12,918 bases of DNA from Haloferacaceae archaeon (GCA_028274825.1 JAQCMZ010000151.1:1-12918), one strand, 5' to 3'. Counted from the first letter of the stretch, positions 5,225 through 12,918 are shown. Numbers and translations: made by a program. Notes: generated from the sequence alone by a model not told the origin.

Positions 5225-6625
5225 ATGAGCACACGACCGCCAGGCCCGATAGGTGAGCCGTTCTTCGGGAACGGGCGACGATACGCTGAGGACCCGTTTG
5301 AATTCATGCGCGAGTGTGCGGACGCTTACGGAGATATCGTCCGTTTTGAACTCGGTCCGCAGGAGACGTACATGCTTACTAATCCCGCAGACATTCAGCG
5401 GGTGTTAGTCGGTGACGCTGGAAAGTACCGAAAAGCCGACTTCGGTGACAGCGCGATTGACAGGTTACTCGGGGACGGGCTGTTGATGAGCGACGGGGCG
5501 ACCTGGCGTAAGCAGCGAGATCTCGCGACACCTTCGTTCCATCCCAAACGTCTCGCAGGTTTGACGGAGATGATGGCAGACCACGCCGCAGAGACGGTCA
5601 ACTCGTGGGAGCCCGGCGAACAGGTTGACGTGCAACTGGAGATGGCCCGGCTGACAGTCCGGATTATCGTGAACGCCATGTTCGGCACCGATGTTGATGA
5701 CGAGCGGGTAAAAAGTGTACAGGAAAATCTCGAACCGCTCGGGGCTCGGTTTGAGCCAAATCCCAAACGGTTCATTATCCCTGACTGGGCGCCGACCGAG
5801 GGGAATCGTGAATTTGACGCCGCTCTCGCCGAGTTAGAGGCTGTGATCGATGACATGCTTGCCGACCGTCGAGGGACACAACACGATCCTACGGTCGATC
5901 CGGCAAGCGATGCGATTGCTGGTGGGAGTCCTGGAGCTGCTGGGAGTGGCGCTGACGCTGAAGTGCCGATGGATCTGTTGTCGGTGCTACTGCGCGCACA
6001 CGACAGAGGTGAACAGACCGATGCCAATCTCCGCGACGAGTTGGTGACGATTCTGTTGGCGGGACACGACACCACCGCACTCACGCTCACGTACACGTGG
6101 TATCTGCTCTCGAACCACCCTGACGCTGCCCAGAGACTCCAACAGGAAGTTGACGAGGTTGTCGGTGACGGTCGGCCAAGCCTCACTGATATTCAGCGGT
6201 TGGACTTTACCGAACAGGTTCTTAACGAGGCAATGCGACTATATCCGCCGGTGTACACGTTGTTCCGGGAGACCAACGTGGGTGTGAAACACGGGGGATA
6301 CCGGATTCCTGCGGACGCGACACTCATGCTCCCTCAGTGGGTAGTTCACCGCTCCCCGCGGTGGTGGGATGAACCAGACACGTTCGACCCAGATCGGTGG
6401 GAGAGTCAGCGCCAGACTGATCGTCCGCGATTTGCGAGCTTCCCGTTCGGCGGCGGCCCGCGCATGTGTATCGGAAAGCGGTTCTCACTGATGGAGGCGA
6501 AGCTGATTGTCGCGACCGTTGCACAGCAGTATGACCTAGAGTACGTGGGTCCGCAAATGGAGCTTCGCGGGTCGTTGACCATGCACCCTCAGCATCCGGT
6601 TCCTGTCGAAATTGCCGAGCGCTGA
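5225..6625 (+). CDS. Cytochrome P450 monooxygenase
   Basis: A 466-residue soluble heme-thiolate monooxygenase with no membrane segment. P450 landmarks in order: N-terminal RPPGPIGEPFFGNGR; the C-helix segment TWRKQRDLATPSFHP; the oxygen-binding helix I motif AGHDTT (residues 279-284); the ExxR pair in EAMR (Glu335, Arg338); FDPDRW; and the heme loop FPFGGGPRMCIGKRF with the axial Cys at residue 415. The ATG at 5225 is chosen because the protein then begins MSTRPPGPIG like relatives, and a TATA-like box lies 31 bases upstream; the frame is open further upstream but is not P450-like there. A Gly/Ala-rich stretch (about residues 228-250) between helices G and I looks like an added flexible loop. 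It resembles the haloarchaeal CYP174 group, from memory. The substrate is unknown. The ferredoxin at 3236-3478 could be its partner. Confidence 0.95.
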   Translation: MSTRPPGPIGEPFFGNGRRYAEDPFEFMRECADAYGDIVRFELGPQETYMLTNPADIQRVLVGDAGKYRKADFGDSAIDRLLGDGLLMSDGATWRKQRDLATPSFHPKRLAGLTEMMADHAAETVNSWEPGEQVDVQLEMARLTVRIIVNAMFGTDVDDERVKSVQENLEPLGARFEPNPKRFIIPDWAPTEGNREFDAALAELEAVIDDMLADRRGTQHDPTVDPASDAIAGGSPGAAGSGADAEVPMDLLSVLLRAHDRGEQTDANLRDELVTILLAGHDTTALTLTYTWYLLSNHPDAAQRLQQEVDEVVGDGRPSLTDIQRLDFTEQVLNEAMRLYPPVYTLFRETNVGVKHGGYRIPADATLMLPQWVVHRSPRWWDEPDTFDPDRWESQRQTDRPRFASFPFGGGPRMCIGKRFSLMEAKLIVATVAQQYDLEYVGPQMELRGSLTMHPQHPVPVEIAER

Positions 6626-7217
6626 CCGCAATACCACCCCGACCCGGTGATTGCGGAGAACACTTCCAGTGCACTCGCGTGACACGCGCAGCGAGAGTGC
6701 CGAGCCAGTTCCCCGCGAGTTCACTCATGGGCGTGCGAGTGACTGTGACAAAATCTTAGTCCCCTGCGGTGAGTGTCACGGCCAAGTGACTCGTTGAAAC
6801 GAGTGCCACCACTCATATCGGGGGCGGCTGACAGTCGCCCTGCCAGGCCGACACAGGAGAGCTGACTGAATAGTTCCACGCACTATTCCTCGGCCAATAC
6901 CCATCGCTCTCCCACAGCTGCGGCCGTCGGCGCCACACTATTTCTGCTGTGTACTGTAACGCAGACCAATTGCTGGGGATCGGCGAACGAGTTGCCGGGC
7001 GGGCGTGAGACGAACACAGGAGAGTCACGCGAACCCGAACGCGTCAGTGTTGGAGTGTGGGCGTTCTCGCGGAGTCAGCGAAGTGGGTTTTCAGCGAGCC
7101 GGAGTTACCGGCGTGGAGACTGCGAGCGGTGCGGATACCGACTCAAGACGCCGTAAATCTGGGGACCTGGATCGCGACGCCGAGACGGAGTGTCTCTGAG
7201 CATGGTTTCGAAGCAGT
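6626..7217. other. 592 bases without a recognised gene; many stem-loops
   Basis: I recognise no RNA gene and no tRNA or SRP RNA core motif here. Stem-loops: CGCGT/ACGCG with loop GAC (about 6675-6687); ACTCGT/ACGAGT (about 6788-6803); a GGCGGCT/AGTCGCC stem with one G-T pair and loop GAC (about 6824-6840); GAATAG (6868-6873)/CTATTC (6883-6888); and GCCGG/CCGGC (about 7100-7114). A 71-residue open frame on the minus strand (7028-6813) holds six Trp residues (for example EIVWRRRPQLWES) and looks more patterned than random shadow translation, but I cannot name it. It may be a remnant of a mobile element, a short gene or a structured RNA. Confidence 0.4.
6813..7028 (-). CDS. Uncertain small Trp-rich open frame
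   Basis: Seventy-one codons in a region with no other candidate gene. The translation is rich in Trp (six), Ser, Pro and Arg and poor in Asp and Glu, which is unlike the acidic proteins of this organism and argues against a normal haloarchaeal gene. No domain is recognised. It is listed because nothing else explains the stretch; it may be non-coding or a remnant. Confidence 0.2.
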   Translation of the reverse strand: MTLLCSSHARPATRSPIPSNWSALQYTAEIVWRRRPQLWESDGYWPRNSAWNYSVSSPVSAWQGDCQPPPI

Positions 7218-7745
7218 TCACAGCCGGATTTTCGCAGCCGGTTCACGAAACTCTGGGTCGAACAACTCGACTTCAGTAACGGTCCACTCGATGGGGTCAA
7301 CATCCCGTTCGCGGAGACTGGTGGCCGTGTCATGACCGCCGCCACGGGCGAGAGTGACGTGCGGGACGTAATTGTCTCCCTCAAGTTGTTCGACAGGCTG
7401 AAATACTCGGCAAAGACGGCGATGAAATCGCCGTAGTCGGGGGCTCTCGATGTCGAGATATACTACCGGTCCAGGGCCCCGGGCCGGACGCTCGAAGCAG
7501 TCGATCCCAGCAGCCCGGATCCGGAAGGGATCGGTATCAGCTATCAGTGGACGAAGTCGCTCACGAAGTTCTGCAACCGCTCGATCCTTGTTCGGCTCGC
7601 GGCCCGCCTCAAACTCTGATGTGCCGATTCGCTTACCGACCAGTGTATGTCGTTGTCGACGTGTCTCGAAGTCTGCCAACTCCGGTGAGAGTGTCGCAGC
7701 AAGGCGATTGACCGCTGGCGGCACAGGGATATTGACGCTGAACAT
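7218..7745 (-). CDS. 2'-5' RNA ligase / cyclic phosphodiesterase (LigT) family protein
   Basis: A 175-residue protein of the 2H phosphoesterase fold, which in known members opens 2',3'-cyclic phosphate on RNA ends or joins 2'-5' bonds. The second signature is clear: YVPHVTLARGG (H-V-T-L). The first is RHTLVGKR near residue 33, where the usual third-position Thr/Ser is replaced by Leu, although Thr follows the His directly. FERPARGPGPVVYLDIESPRL fits the strand leading to the second lobe. The ATG at 7745 (MFSVNIPVP) is preferred over the upstream ATG at 7781 because a TATA box lies about 31 bases before it. Its substrate in the cell is unknown. Its neighbours do not suggest a pathway. Family confidence is good; catalytic activity is less sure because of the altered first motif. 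Confidence 0.8.
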   Translation of the reverse strand: MFSVNIPVPPAVNRLAATLSPELADFETRRQRHTLVGKRIGTSEFEAGREPNKDRAVAELRERLRPLIADTDPFRIRAAGIDCFERPARGPGPVVYLDIESPRLRRFHRRLCRVFQPVEQLEGDNYVPHVTLARGGGHDTATSLRERDVDPIEWTVTEVELFDPEFREPAAKIRL

Positions 7746-7771
7746 CCGAATCGACTTAATGTAGGAGAGCC

Positions 7772-7781
7772 TGTTATACAA
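7772..7781 (-). promoter_or_regulatory. TATA box of the LigT-family gene
   Basis: The minus strand reads ATTGTATAAC, centred about 31 bases before the ATG at 7745. This favours that start, with a leaderless or very short-leader transcript, over the ATG at 7781, which would overlap the box. Confidence 0.5.
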
Positions 7782-8105
7782 TAGTTCTCACCCAGAATAT
7801 GTCGAGTGTCTTCGTCTGCATATATGATGAACTGCAGTGTCTCCCTCACTCAGGAGTCACATAACGTAGTGAGAATCACTCCCCAGAGGGTGTGAGACGT
7901 ATTCTATGACACGCTGTGTAGGAAGTTGCCCGAGCGATATGTAGCTATGCATCCTCGTCACACAGTGGCGGTATATCAGTCGGTGACAATACGATCAGCA
8001 TTCAGTCACGGACTTGCAGGATGTAACTGTGGAACGCCGATTCGCGCGGTCTGGCCGACATGAAGGTCGAGTCACGAACGATTGATATCGAATCACACTC
8101 CGAAA
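7782..8105. other. Intergenic region between the divergent LigT-family and mdh genes
   Basis: About 320 bases with lower GC than the genes and no convincing frame. A stem-loop combining GGAG/CTCC and TCAC/GTGA lies near 7850-7881. No RNA gene is recognised. It probably holds the divergent control regions of the two flanking genes. Confidence 0.4.
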
Positions 8106-8113
8106 CGTTTACT
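8100..8113 (+). promoter_or_regulatory. Possible core promoter of mdh
   Basis: CCGAAACGTTTACT combines a BRE-like purine stretch (CGAAAC) with a T-rich TATA-like box (GTTTAC) about 30 bases before the ATG at 8141. This is the standard layout for a leaderless haloarchaeal gene. Confidence 0.45.
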
Positions 8114-8140
8114 CACCGGCCGGTATCCGTGTAAGGTAGT

Positions 8141-9055
8141 ATGAGTAAAGTGAGCGTAGTCGGTGCTGCCGGGACGGTCGGCGCCGCAGTGGGATACAGC
8201 CTCGCACTTCGAGACGCAGTCGATGAACTCGTGTTCGTCGATATCCCGGACAAAACAGACGAAACTGTGGGTCAAGCAGCGGATACTAACCACGGGATAG
8301 CATACGACTCGAATACCACGGTCCGGCAGGGCGGCTATCCGGAGACGGCCGGATCGGATGTCGTCGTGATCACCGCCGGGATTCCTCGCACACCCGGCCA
8401 GACACGAATCGACTTGGCAGAGGATAACGCACCGATCATGGAAGACATCGGCGCCTCACTCGCCGAATACTCCGAGGAGTTTGTCACCGTCACGACATCC
8501 AACCCTGTCGACCTGTTGAACCGACATCTCTACGAGACCGGCGACCGAGCCCGGAATAACGTCATTGGATTTGGTGGCCGACTCGACTCCGCTCGGTTCC
8601 GGTATGTCCTCGCGGACAGATTCGACGTTCCCGTCCAGAACGTGGACGCGACGATTCTCGGAGAACACGGCGACGCACAGGTGCCAGCCTTCTCGAAGGT
8701 TCGGGTTGACGGCCGGGATCCCCGTTTCGATGCAGACGAACGAGAAGCGATTCTCGAGGCGCTTCAGGAGTCAGCGATGGATGTCATCGAGCGGAAAGGC
8801 GCCACTCAGTGGGGACCTGCGCAAGGCGTTGCCCACACTGTCGAGGCTATTGTGTCCGATACTGGAGAGGTGCTCCCGTGTTCGGTCGTACTCGACGGCG
8901 AGTACGGCTACAAGGAGACCGCTTTCGGAGTCCCGGTCAAACTCGGGGCTGGTGGAGTGACGGAAGTCGTCGGGTGGGAGCTCGACGATTATGAGCAGGG
9001 TCTCATGGATGAGGCAGCCGAGAAACTCTCCGACCAGTACGCGAAACTGGAGTGA
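8141..9055 (+). CDS. mdh: Malate dehydrogenase (lactate-dehydrogenase-like, NAD-dependent)
   Basis: A cytosolic TCA-cycle enzyme that oxidises malate to oxaloacetate with NAD+. It has 304 residues, as in the well-studied Haloarcula marismortui enzyme, and many surface Asp and Glu. Motifs: the dinucleotide loop GAAGTVG (8-14); Asp34, which binds the adenosine ribose and indicates NAD preference; Arg83 in the substrate loop GIPRTPGQTR, the arginine that selects malate over lactate, with Arg89 at its end; SNPVDLL (120-126); Asp149 and Arg152 in GGRLDSAR; and the catalytic His176 in GEHGD. The ATG at 8141 is preceded by a TATA-like box at the proper distance and leaves the N-terminus right at the first beta strand. 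usp starts 90 bases downstream with its own TATA box, so the two are probably separate transcripts. Confidence 0.97.
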   Translation: MSKVSVVGAAGTVGAAVGYSLALRDAVDELVFVDIPDKTDETVGQAADTNHGIAYDSNTTVRQGGYPETAGSDVVVITAGIPRTPGQTRIDLAEDNAPIMEDIGASLAEYSEEFVTVTTSNPVDLLNRHLYETGDRARNNVIGFGGRLDSARFRYVLADRFDVPVQNVDATILGEHGDAQVPAFSKVRVDGRDPRFDADEREAILEALQESAMDVIERKGATQWGPAQGVAHTVEAIVSDTGEVLPCSVVLDGEYGYKETAFGVPVKLGAGGVTEVVGWELDDYEQGLMDEAAEKLSDQYAKLE

Positions 9056-9109
9056 CTCACGACCGGTATTGCTCTACTACGAGAAACGATGATTTTGAAT
9101 CGCCGTGTC

Positions 9110-9117
9110 GTATAAAC
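9110..9117 (+). promoter_or_regulatory. TATA box of the universal stress protein gene
   Basis: GTATAAAC lies about 33 bases before the ATG at 9146 and predicts a leader of under ten bases. It indicates a promoter separate from mdh. Confidence 0.55.
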
Positions 9118-9145
9118 GTATTGGTCGAGAGATGCACGTATAGGG

Positions 9146-9565
9146 ATGCAAGAGCGAAATCGGGGCGAGATTTTGGTCGCTTACGACGGAAGTGACTCCT
9201 CTCGGCGAGCCACCGAGTTTGCTGTCGGGCGGGCGGTGCAGACTGGTGAAGCCGTCGATATCGTGTATTTGGGGACGGACCGAACTGCAGAGCAACTCCG
9301 CGAGGAGGTCGGCGACGCGTTTCTCAGAGAACGGATCGTTGCCAACTTCGAAACCATCGACATTGACACGACGAGAAACGAGAAGATTGCGACCCATCTT
9401 GCCAAGTTCGTCGCTGATCACGAGTACACACTTCTGGTGATGGGAAACGCCGAGCGCGGTCGGCTCTACGATGCTGTTCGTGGCAGTGTCACGCGTGAAC
9501 TGATAGACAACCAGATCATCCCCATTCTCCTCGTTCCGGCAGCGACTGAAGCGCAATCCGAGTGA
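9146..9565 (+). CDS. Universal stress protein (UspA domain)
   Basis: A single-domain protein of 139 residues, the standard Usp size. The first strand ILVAYDGSDSSRRA is the typical Usp opening, with Asp for adenine-ribose contact. The C-terminal half has LLVMGNAERGRLYDAV followed by RGSVTREL, matching the ATP-binding G-x2-G-x9-G-[ST] pattern only loosely: the first glycine pair is G-x4-G here, so ATP binding is uncertain. The end PILLVPA is the usual last strand. Members of this family dimerise and help cells under stress by unknown means; haloarchaea carry many copies. It lies downstream of mdh on the same strand and faces uvrC. Confidence 0.9.
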   Translation: MQERNRGEILVAYDGSDSSRRATEFAVGRAVQTGEAVDIVYLGTDRTAEQLREEVGDAFLRERIVANFETIDIDTTRNEKIATHLAKFVADHEYTLLVMGNAERGRLYDAVRGSVTRELIDNQIIPILLVPAATEAQSE

Positions 9566-9629
9566 TCGGGACCGGCCTGATCGGGCGTCGCCCCCGAACG
9601 ACACACCACAACCAGTATACTAGAGACTG
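9566..9629. other. Gap between convergent usp and uvrC
   Basis: Sixty-four bases. GGGCG and CGCCC around 9580-9593 can form a compact GC-rich stem on either strand, possibly slowing transcription from both sides. No T-run terminator is seen. Confidence 0.25.
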
Positions 9630-11471
9630 TTAGAGCCGCTGGTGAATCGTCTGTGCGGTCTTGTCACCGATACCGGGAACATCAGTGAGGTCCGCGGGTG
9701 ATGCGTCGCGGACATTTTCCACGCTGCCGAAGCGCCGAAGAAGGCGTTTCCGTGTCTCCGGGCCAATCCCGGAGATGTCTTCGATTGTGGTCGAGACGTC
9801 GTCACGAAGCGTTCCGTGATACTGTACCGCGAACCGGTGGGCCTCATCGCGAACCCGTTGAAGCACGTGCAATGCTGGGTCATCGTCATCGAGATCGACC
9901 GGTCCATCGGGAGTGATCACGAGTTCTTCCTGTTTCGCGAGCGCGACAGTCGGGACGGCCCAGCCTGCCGCCTCCATCGCGTCCTGGGCGGCAGCCAGTT
10001 GGCCGTCGCCGCCGTCGATGAGGAGAAGATCTGGATCTGGGCGGTCGTCACGACCCTCGACGGCACGACTCGCGCGCCACGAGAGAAGCTCGCGCATGTT
10101 CGCGTAATCGTCGTTGCGTTCGGTGAGCTTCCGGCGTCGATATTCTGATTTCTCGGCGCCACCCCCGACAAAACAGACGTTCGAGCCGACGACGGCCTTC
10201 CCGCTGGCGTGGCTGACATCGAACCCTTCAATCCGTTGTGGGCGATCAATGTCGAGTCGAGCCCCCAGTGTCCCGAGTTCGTCTCCAGTATCGGGGCCCT
10301 GACGCGCGTTTTTTAGCGCCAAGTCGACTAACTTTGCTTCTCGCCCTGCGCCCGGAACCCGGACAGCGGTTCCGGCTGTCTCGAGCCAGTCGATCACACC
10401 GTCGCCAGTCGGCCGTTCCGGAAGGAGAACCGCGTCAGGGAGATCCCGCTCGGTGTAATACTGCGTGAGGAAGGCACTCAACACCGCTGGTGTCCCGCCG
10501 ATATCGACCCCACCGTGACCGTCAGTCGCCCGAGAGGGCTCTGTGTCGTCGTCGCCGCGGAGTTGATCAGAACCTGCTGGTGGCCCAGAACCAATCGAAT
10601 CCGTGTTGCCCGCACTGGGGGCGTCCAACCGATGCCGTGACCGGTCAACAAGCTGTCCAGACTCGCTGTGAAGGCGGGCGACAATCGCGGACTCACCTTC
10701 CATGGCTGCCGCAATCACGTCAACAGCCCGCTGATCATCGCGTGACGCGACGGCCTCTTTACCATCACCGTGGAACGACTCGACGGTCTCGAGTTTGTCG
10801 CGCAGATTCGCCGCGCGTTCGAACTCCCGGTCTGCAGCCGCCGTCTCCATGGCATCCCGAAGTGGCTCTCCGAGCATCCCCGTTTCTCCGGCAAAAAACC
10901 GCCGAACACTTTCAACATCGCTGCGGTACTCTTCAGCCTCAATCTCGCCAGTGCACGGTGCCGAACACAGACCCATCTCGTAGTCGAGACACGGCCGGTC
11001 ACGGTCGCTGTACTTGTAGTCTGAGCAACCACGCAGTTCATACGTCTCTCGCAGTGACTTGAGCACCGTCTCGAGTAGTGCCTTGCTAGTGAACGGGCCA
11101 AACGCCGTGGCAGCGGGATTCGGGTCGCGAGTGATTTCGATCCGGGGGATAGGGTGATCTGTCAACTGCACCAGCGGGTATGATTTGTCGTCTTTCAGCC
11201 GAACGTTATACCGCGGCTGGTGACGTTTGATCAGGTTTGCCTCTAGCAGGAGCGCCTGCGTCTCGGTATCTGTCACCGCAAAGTCAATATCGTCGGCCGT
11301 CCGTACCATCTCCTTGATGCGTCTGGACCGCGGATCTGCGTACGATGGGACCCGATCGCGAAGATCTACCGCTTTCCCAACATAAACTGTGGTGTCACCG
11401 GAGAGAAATTGATACACGCCTGGCTCTCGCGGGAGTTCTCCCGCTCGGTCCTGGAGTGCGGCCGTCTCCAT
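9630..11471 (-). CDS. uvrC: UvrC, excinuclease ABC nuclease subunit
   Basis: The dual-incision nuclease of nucleotide excision repair, which works with UvrA and UvrB to cut on both sides of a lesion. It has 613 residues, normal for UvrC. Domains in order: GIY-YIG nuclease (residues 18-100: G18-V-Y20, Y30-V-G32, Arg40, catalytic Glu77); a four-cysteine cluster Cys149, Cys161, Cys169, Cys173 with the same spacing as the bacterial Fe-S site; a UVR region; an RNase H-like nuclease with Asp418 (GFDVSHASG), Asp486 (LLIDGGDGQ) and His545 (DEAHRF); and C-terminal tandem helix-hairpin-helix motifs (ISGIGPETRKRLL and VPGIGDKTA). Residues about 285-330 form a Gly/Asp/Ser-rich linker not usual in bacterial UvrC. 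Haloarchaea use the bacterial UvrABC set, generally taken as acquired from bacteria. hel308 is divergent. Confidence 0.97.
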   Translation of the reverse strand: METAALQDRAGELPREPGVYQFLSGDTTVYVGKAVDLRDRVPSYADPRSRRIKEMVRTADDIDFAVTDTETQALLLEANLIKRHQPRYNVRLKDDKSYPLVQLTDHPIPRIEITRDPNPAATAFGPFTSKALLETVLKSLRETYELRGCSDYKYSDRDRPCLDYEMGLCSAPCTGEIEAEEYRSDVESVRRFFAGETGMLGEPLRDAMETAAADREFERAANLRDKLETVESFHGDGKEAVASRDDQRAVDVIAAAMEGESAIVARLHSESGQLVDRSRHRLDAPSAGNTDSIGSGPPAGSDQLRGDDDTEPSRATDGHGGVDIGGTPAVLSAFLTQYYTERDLPDAVLLPERPTGDGVIDWLETAGTAVRVPGAGREAKLVDLALKNARQGPDTGDELGTLGARLDIDRPQRIEGFDVSHASGKAVVGSNVCFVGGGAEKSEYRRRKLTERNDDYANMRELLSWRASRAVEGRDDRPDPDLLLIDGGDGQLAAAQDAMEAAGWAVPTVALAKQEELVITPDGPVDLDDDDPALHVLQRVRDEAHRFAVQYHGTLRDDVSTTIEDISGIGPETRKRLLRRFGSVENVRDASPADLTDVPGIGDKTAQTIHQRL

Positions 11472-11651
11472 CTAGCGTGAATAGAGTACGCGCAGACATG
11501 AACGCTACGGCATCCGGCAGTGTGTTTCGAGAAGCCAATACGACGGCTTCGGGCCAGTCTCGTGTACAGTGTTGACTGAAATAGAGGAGAGATCCCGGAG
11601 TGTTGGAAGTATCCGACAGTTTGAACCCCGAGACGACCGAATTACGTCATA
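11472..11651. other. Divergent promoter region of uvrC and hel308
   Basis: 180 bases between the two start codons. No clear TATA box is visible at the usual distance from either start; CAGTTTGAAC near 11618-11627 is a weak candidate for hel308. Confidence 0.35.
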
Positions 11652-12918
11652 ATGGAACCGAAGGCGCTAGAGGGTCTTCCGCAAGGCGTCCCTGACCGTC
11701 TCAGCGACGAGGGAATCGCAGAGCTGTATCCTCCGCAGGCTGCCGCGGTGGATGCTGGGCTGCTCGACGGAAAAAACGTCGTTGCTGCGGTCCCAACCGC
11801 CTCTGGAAAGACGTTGATTGCAGAATTGGCGATGTTGTCAGCGGTCGATCAAGGCGGTAAAGCACTGTATATCGTCCCGTTACGAGCGCTCGCCTCCGAG
11901 AAACGAGACGAATTCGAACGATGGGAAGAATTCGGCGTCGATATTGGTGTGTCGACCGGGAATTACGACTCTGATGGGGAGTGGCTCGCCTCTCAGGATA
12001 TTATCGTCGCCACCTCCGAGAAAGTGGACTCGTTAATCCGAAACGGAGCCCCATGGATTGACGAACTCAGTTGTGTCGTCTCTGATGAAGTCCATCTCGT
12101 CGATGACCCGAATCGGGGGCCGACGTTAGAAGTGACACTCGCGAAACTTCGGCGGGTGAACCCTGGGTTACAGACAATCGCCCTATCGGCCACCGTCGGG
12201 AACGCTGACGAGGTTGCCGGCTGGCTCGACGCAGAGTTAGTGGAGTCAGCGTGGCGACCGATCGATCTCAAGATGGGGGTTCACTACGGGAGCGCGATCA
12301 ACTTCGTCGACGGCAGCCAGCAAGAGGTCAACGTCGAGGGTGGTGAGGGCCAAACGGCAGCCCTCGTCGGCGATGCGCTCGACACGGTCGAAGACGGTGT
12401 CGGAGGGTCGTCGTTAGTGTTCGTCAGTTCCCGGCGGAATGCCGAAACGGCCGCTAATCGACTCGCAGATATCACCAGCACACGTCTCACCAGCGGCGAA
12501 CGGAACGACCTCCGTGAACTCGCAGCCGAAATACGGGGGAGCTCAGATACACAGACCAACGAGGATCTCGCCGATGCAGTCGCGAAAGGCGCTGCATTTC
12601 ATCACGCGGGATTGTCCTCGGAGAGCCGATCACTCGTCGAAGACGCGTTTCGTGAGCGGCTGGTCAAGTGTGTGTCTGCGACTCCGACACTCGCTGCAGG
12701 GGTGAACACCCCCGCCAGGCGGGTTATCGTGCGTGACTGGCGGCGATACGACGGCGAATTCGGGGGGATGAAACCACTCGATACACTCGAGATTCTTCAG
12801 ATGTGTGGGCGAGCTGGCCGGCCGGGGTTAGACCCGTACGGAGAGGCCGTGCTGCTCTCCAACGACGCTGACACCATGGATGAGTTATTCGAGCGGTATC
12901 TGTGGGCCGATCCCGAGC
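11652..12918 (+). CDS. hel308: Hel308-type superfamily 2 DNA helicase (cut by window end)
   Basis: An ATP-driven 3'-to-5' DNA helicase that acts on stalled replication forks and recombination intermediates. The first 422 codons are in the window with no stop; the ratchet, winged-helix and C-terminal helix-loop-helix domains lie beyond it. Motifs: Q motif YPPQAAAV (residues 26-33); Walker A PTASGKT (48-54); Ia VPLRALASEK; Ib VATSEK; DEVH (145-148); SATVGN (179-184); IV LVFVSSRRNAE; V SATPTLAAGVNTPARRV; and VI QMCGRAGRPG (383-392). DEVH with GRAGRPG fits the Hel308/Ski2-like group. The ATG at 11652 gives MEPKALEGLP, the usual short lead-in. Together with divergent uvrC it makes a small repair neighbourhood. 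ASCC3/Brr2-like relatives share the motifs, but the N-terminus and context favour Hel308. Confidence 0.95.
   Translation, partial: MEPKALEGLPQGVPDRLSDEGIAELYPPQAAAVDAGLLDGKNVVAAVPTASGKTLIAELAMLSAVDQGGKALYIVPLRALASEKRDEFERWEEFGVDIGVSTGNYDSDGEWLASQDIIVATSEKVDSLIRNGAPWIDELSCVVSDEVHLVDDPNRGPTLEVTLAKLRRVNPGLQTIALSATVGNADEVAGWLDAELVESAWRPIDLKMGVHYGSAINFVDGSQQEVNVEGGEGQTAALVGDALDTVEDGVGGSSLVFVSSRRNAETAANRLADITSTRLTSGERNDLRELAAEIRGSSDTQTNEDLADAVAKGAAFHHAGLSSESRSLVEDAFRERLVKCVSATPTLAAGVNTPARRVIVRDWRRYDGEFGGMKPLDTLEILQMCGRAGRPGLDPYGEAVLLSNDADTMDELFERYLWADPE

Noticed and set aside
5395..6186. A 263-codon open frame antisense to the P450
   Set aside because: The Ser/Arg-rich translation has no recognisable motif, and the P450 on the other strand is certain.
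6626..7217. RNase P RNA or SRP RNA in the unexplained stretch
   Set aside because: I looked for the conserved cores (GAGGAAAGTCC of RNase P; the GGAAGCAGC-type loop of SRP RNA) on both strands and did not find them.

Overview
The window looks like the chromosome of a halophilic archaeon (class Halobacteria). The proteins are rich in Asp and Glu, genes tend to start with few or no leader bases behind a TATA-like box about 25 to 35 bases upstream, and the gene set is typical of the group: a lactate-dehydrogenase-like malate dehydrogenase, a Hel308 helicase, UvrC, single-domain Usp, OAH sulfhydrylase and IS1341-type TnpB. GC content seems moderate for the group. The species cannot be named from this.

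Layout. (1) 1-483: 3' part of metX (homoserine O-acetyltransferase). (2) 484-1788: no intact gene; remnants of IS200/IS605 (TnpB, IS1341-type) elements. One is a plus-strand right-end fragment (about 484-830). The other is a shrunken minus-strand element (about 926-1625) that keeps both ends and the 3' tail of tnpB, has lost the rest of the protein, and carries many extra short stem-loops, most with 3-base loops. (3) 1789-3075: metY, next step of methionine synthesis. (4) 3236-3478 minus: small 3-cysteine ferredoxin. (5) about 3584-5050 minus: a near-complete IS1341-type element whose tnpB has two in-frame stop codons but intact catalytic residues. (6) 5225-6625: cytochrome P450. (7) 6626-7217: long stretch without a recognisable gene. 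(8) 7218-7745 minus: 2'-5' RNA ligase/cyclic phosphodiesterase family protein. (9) 8141-9055 mdh and 9146-9565 a universal stress protein, same strand. (10) 9630-11471 minus: uvrC, convergent with usp. (11) 11652 to the window end: hel308, divergent from uvrC and cut by the window edge.

How they fit together. metX and metY are consecutive steps (homoserine to O-acetylhomoserine to homocysteine), now separated by 1.3 kb of mobile-element debris. The ferredoxin and the P450 are divergent and flank the other TnpB element, so they may be a redox pair split by the insertion. uvrC and hel308 are divergent DNA-repair genes.

The most unusual signal is in 926-1625. Compared with the fuller element at 3584-5050, this short element has blocks of small, near-perfect hairpins placed inside or next to structures the fuller element has in simple form: four in a row inside the left-end hairpin, two nested inside an ancestral hairpin near the end of tnpB, and a longer one just beside it. 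It looks like a protein-less mini-element that keeps the transposition ends and the region which in TnpB systems makes the omega RNA.
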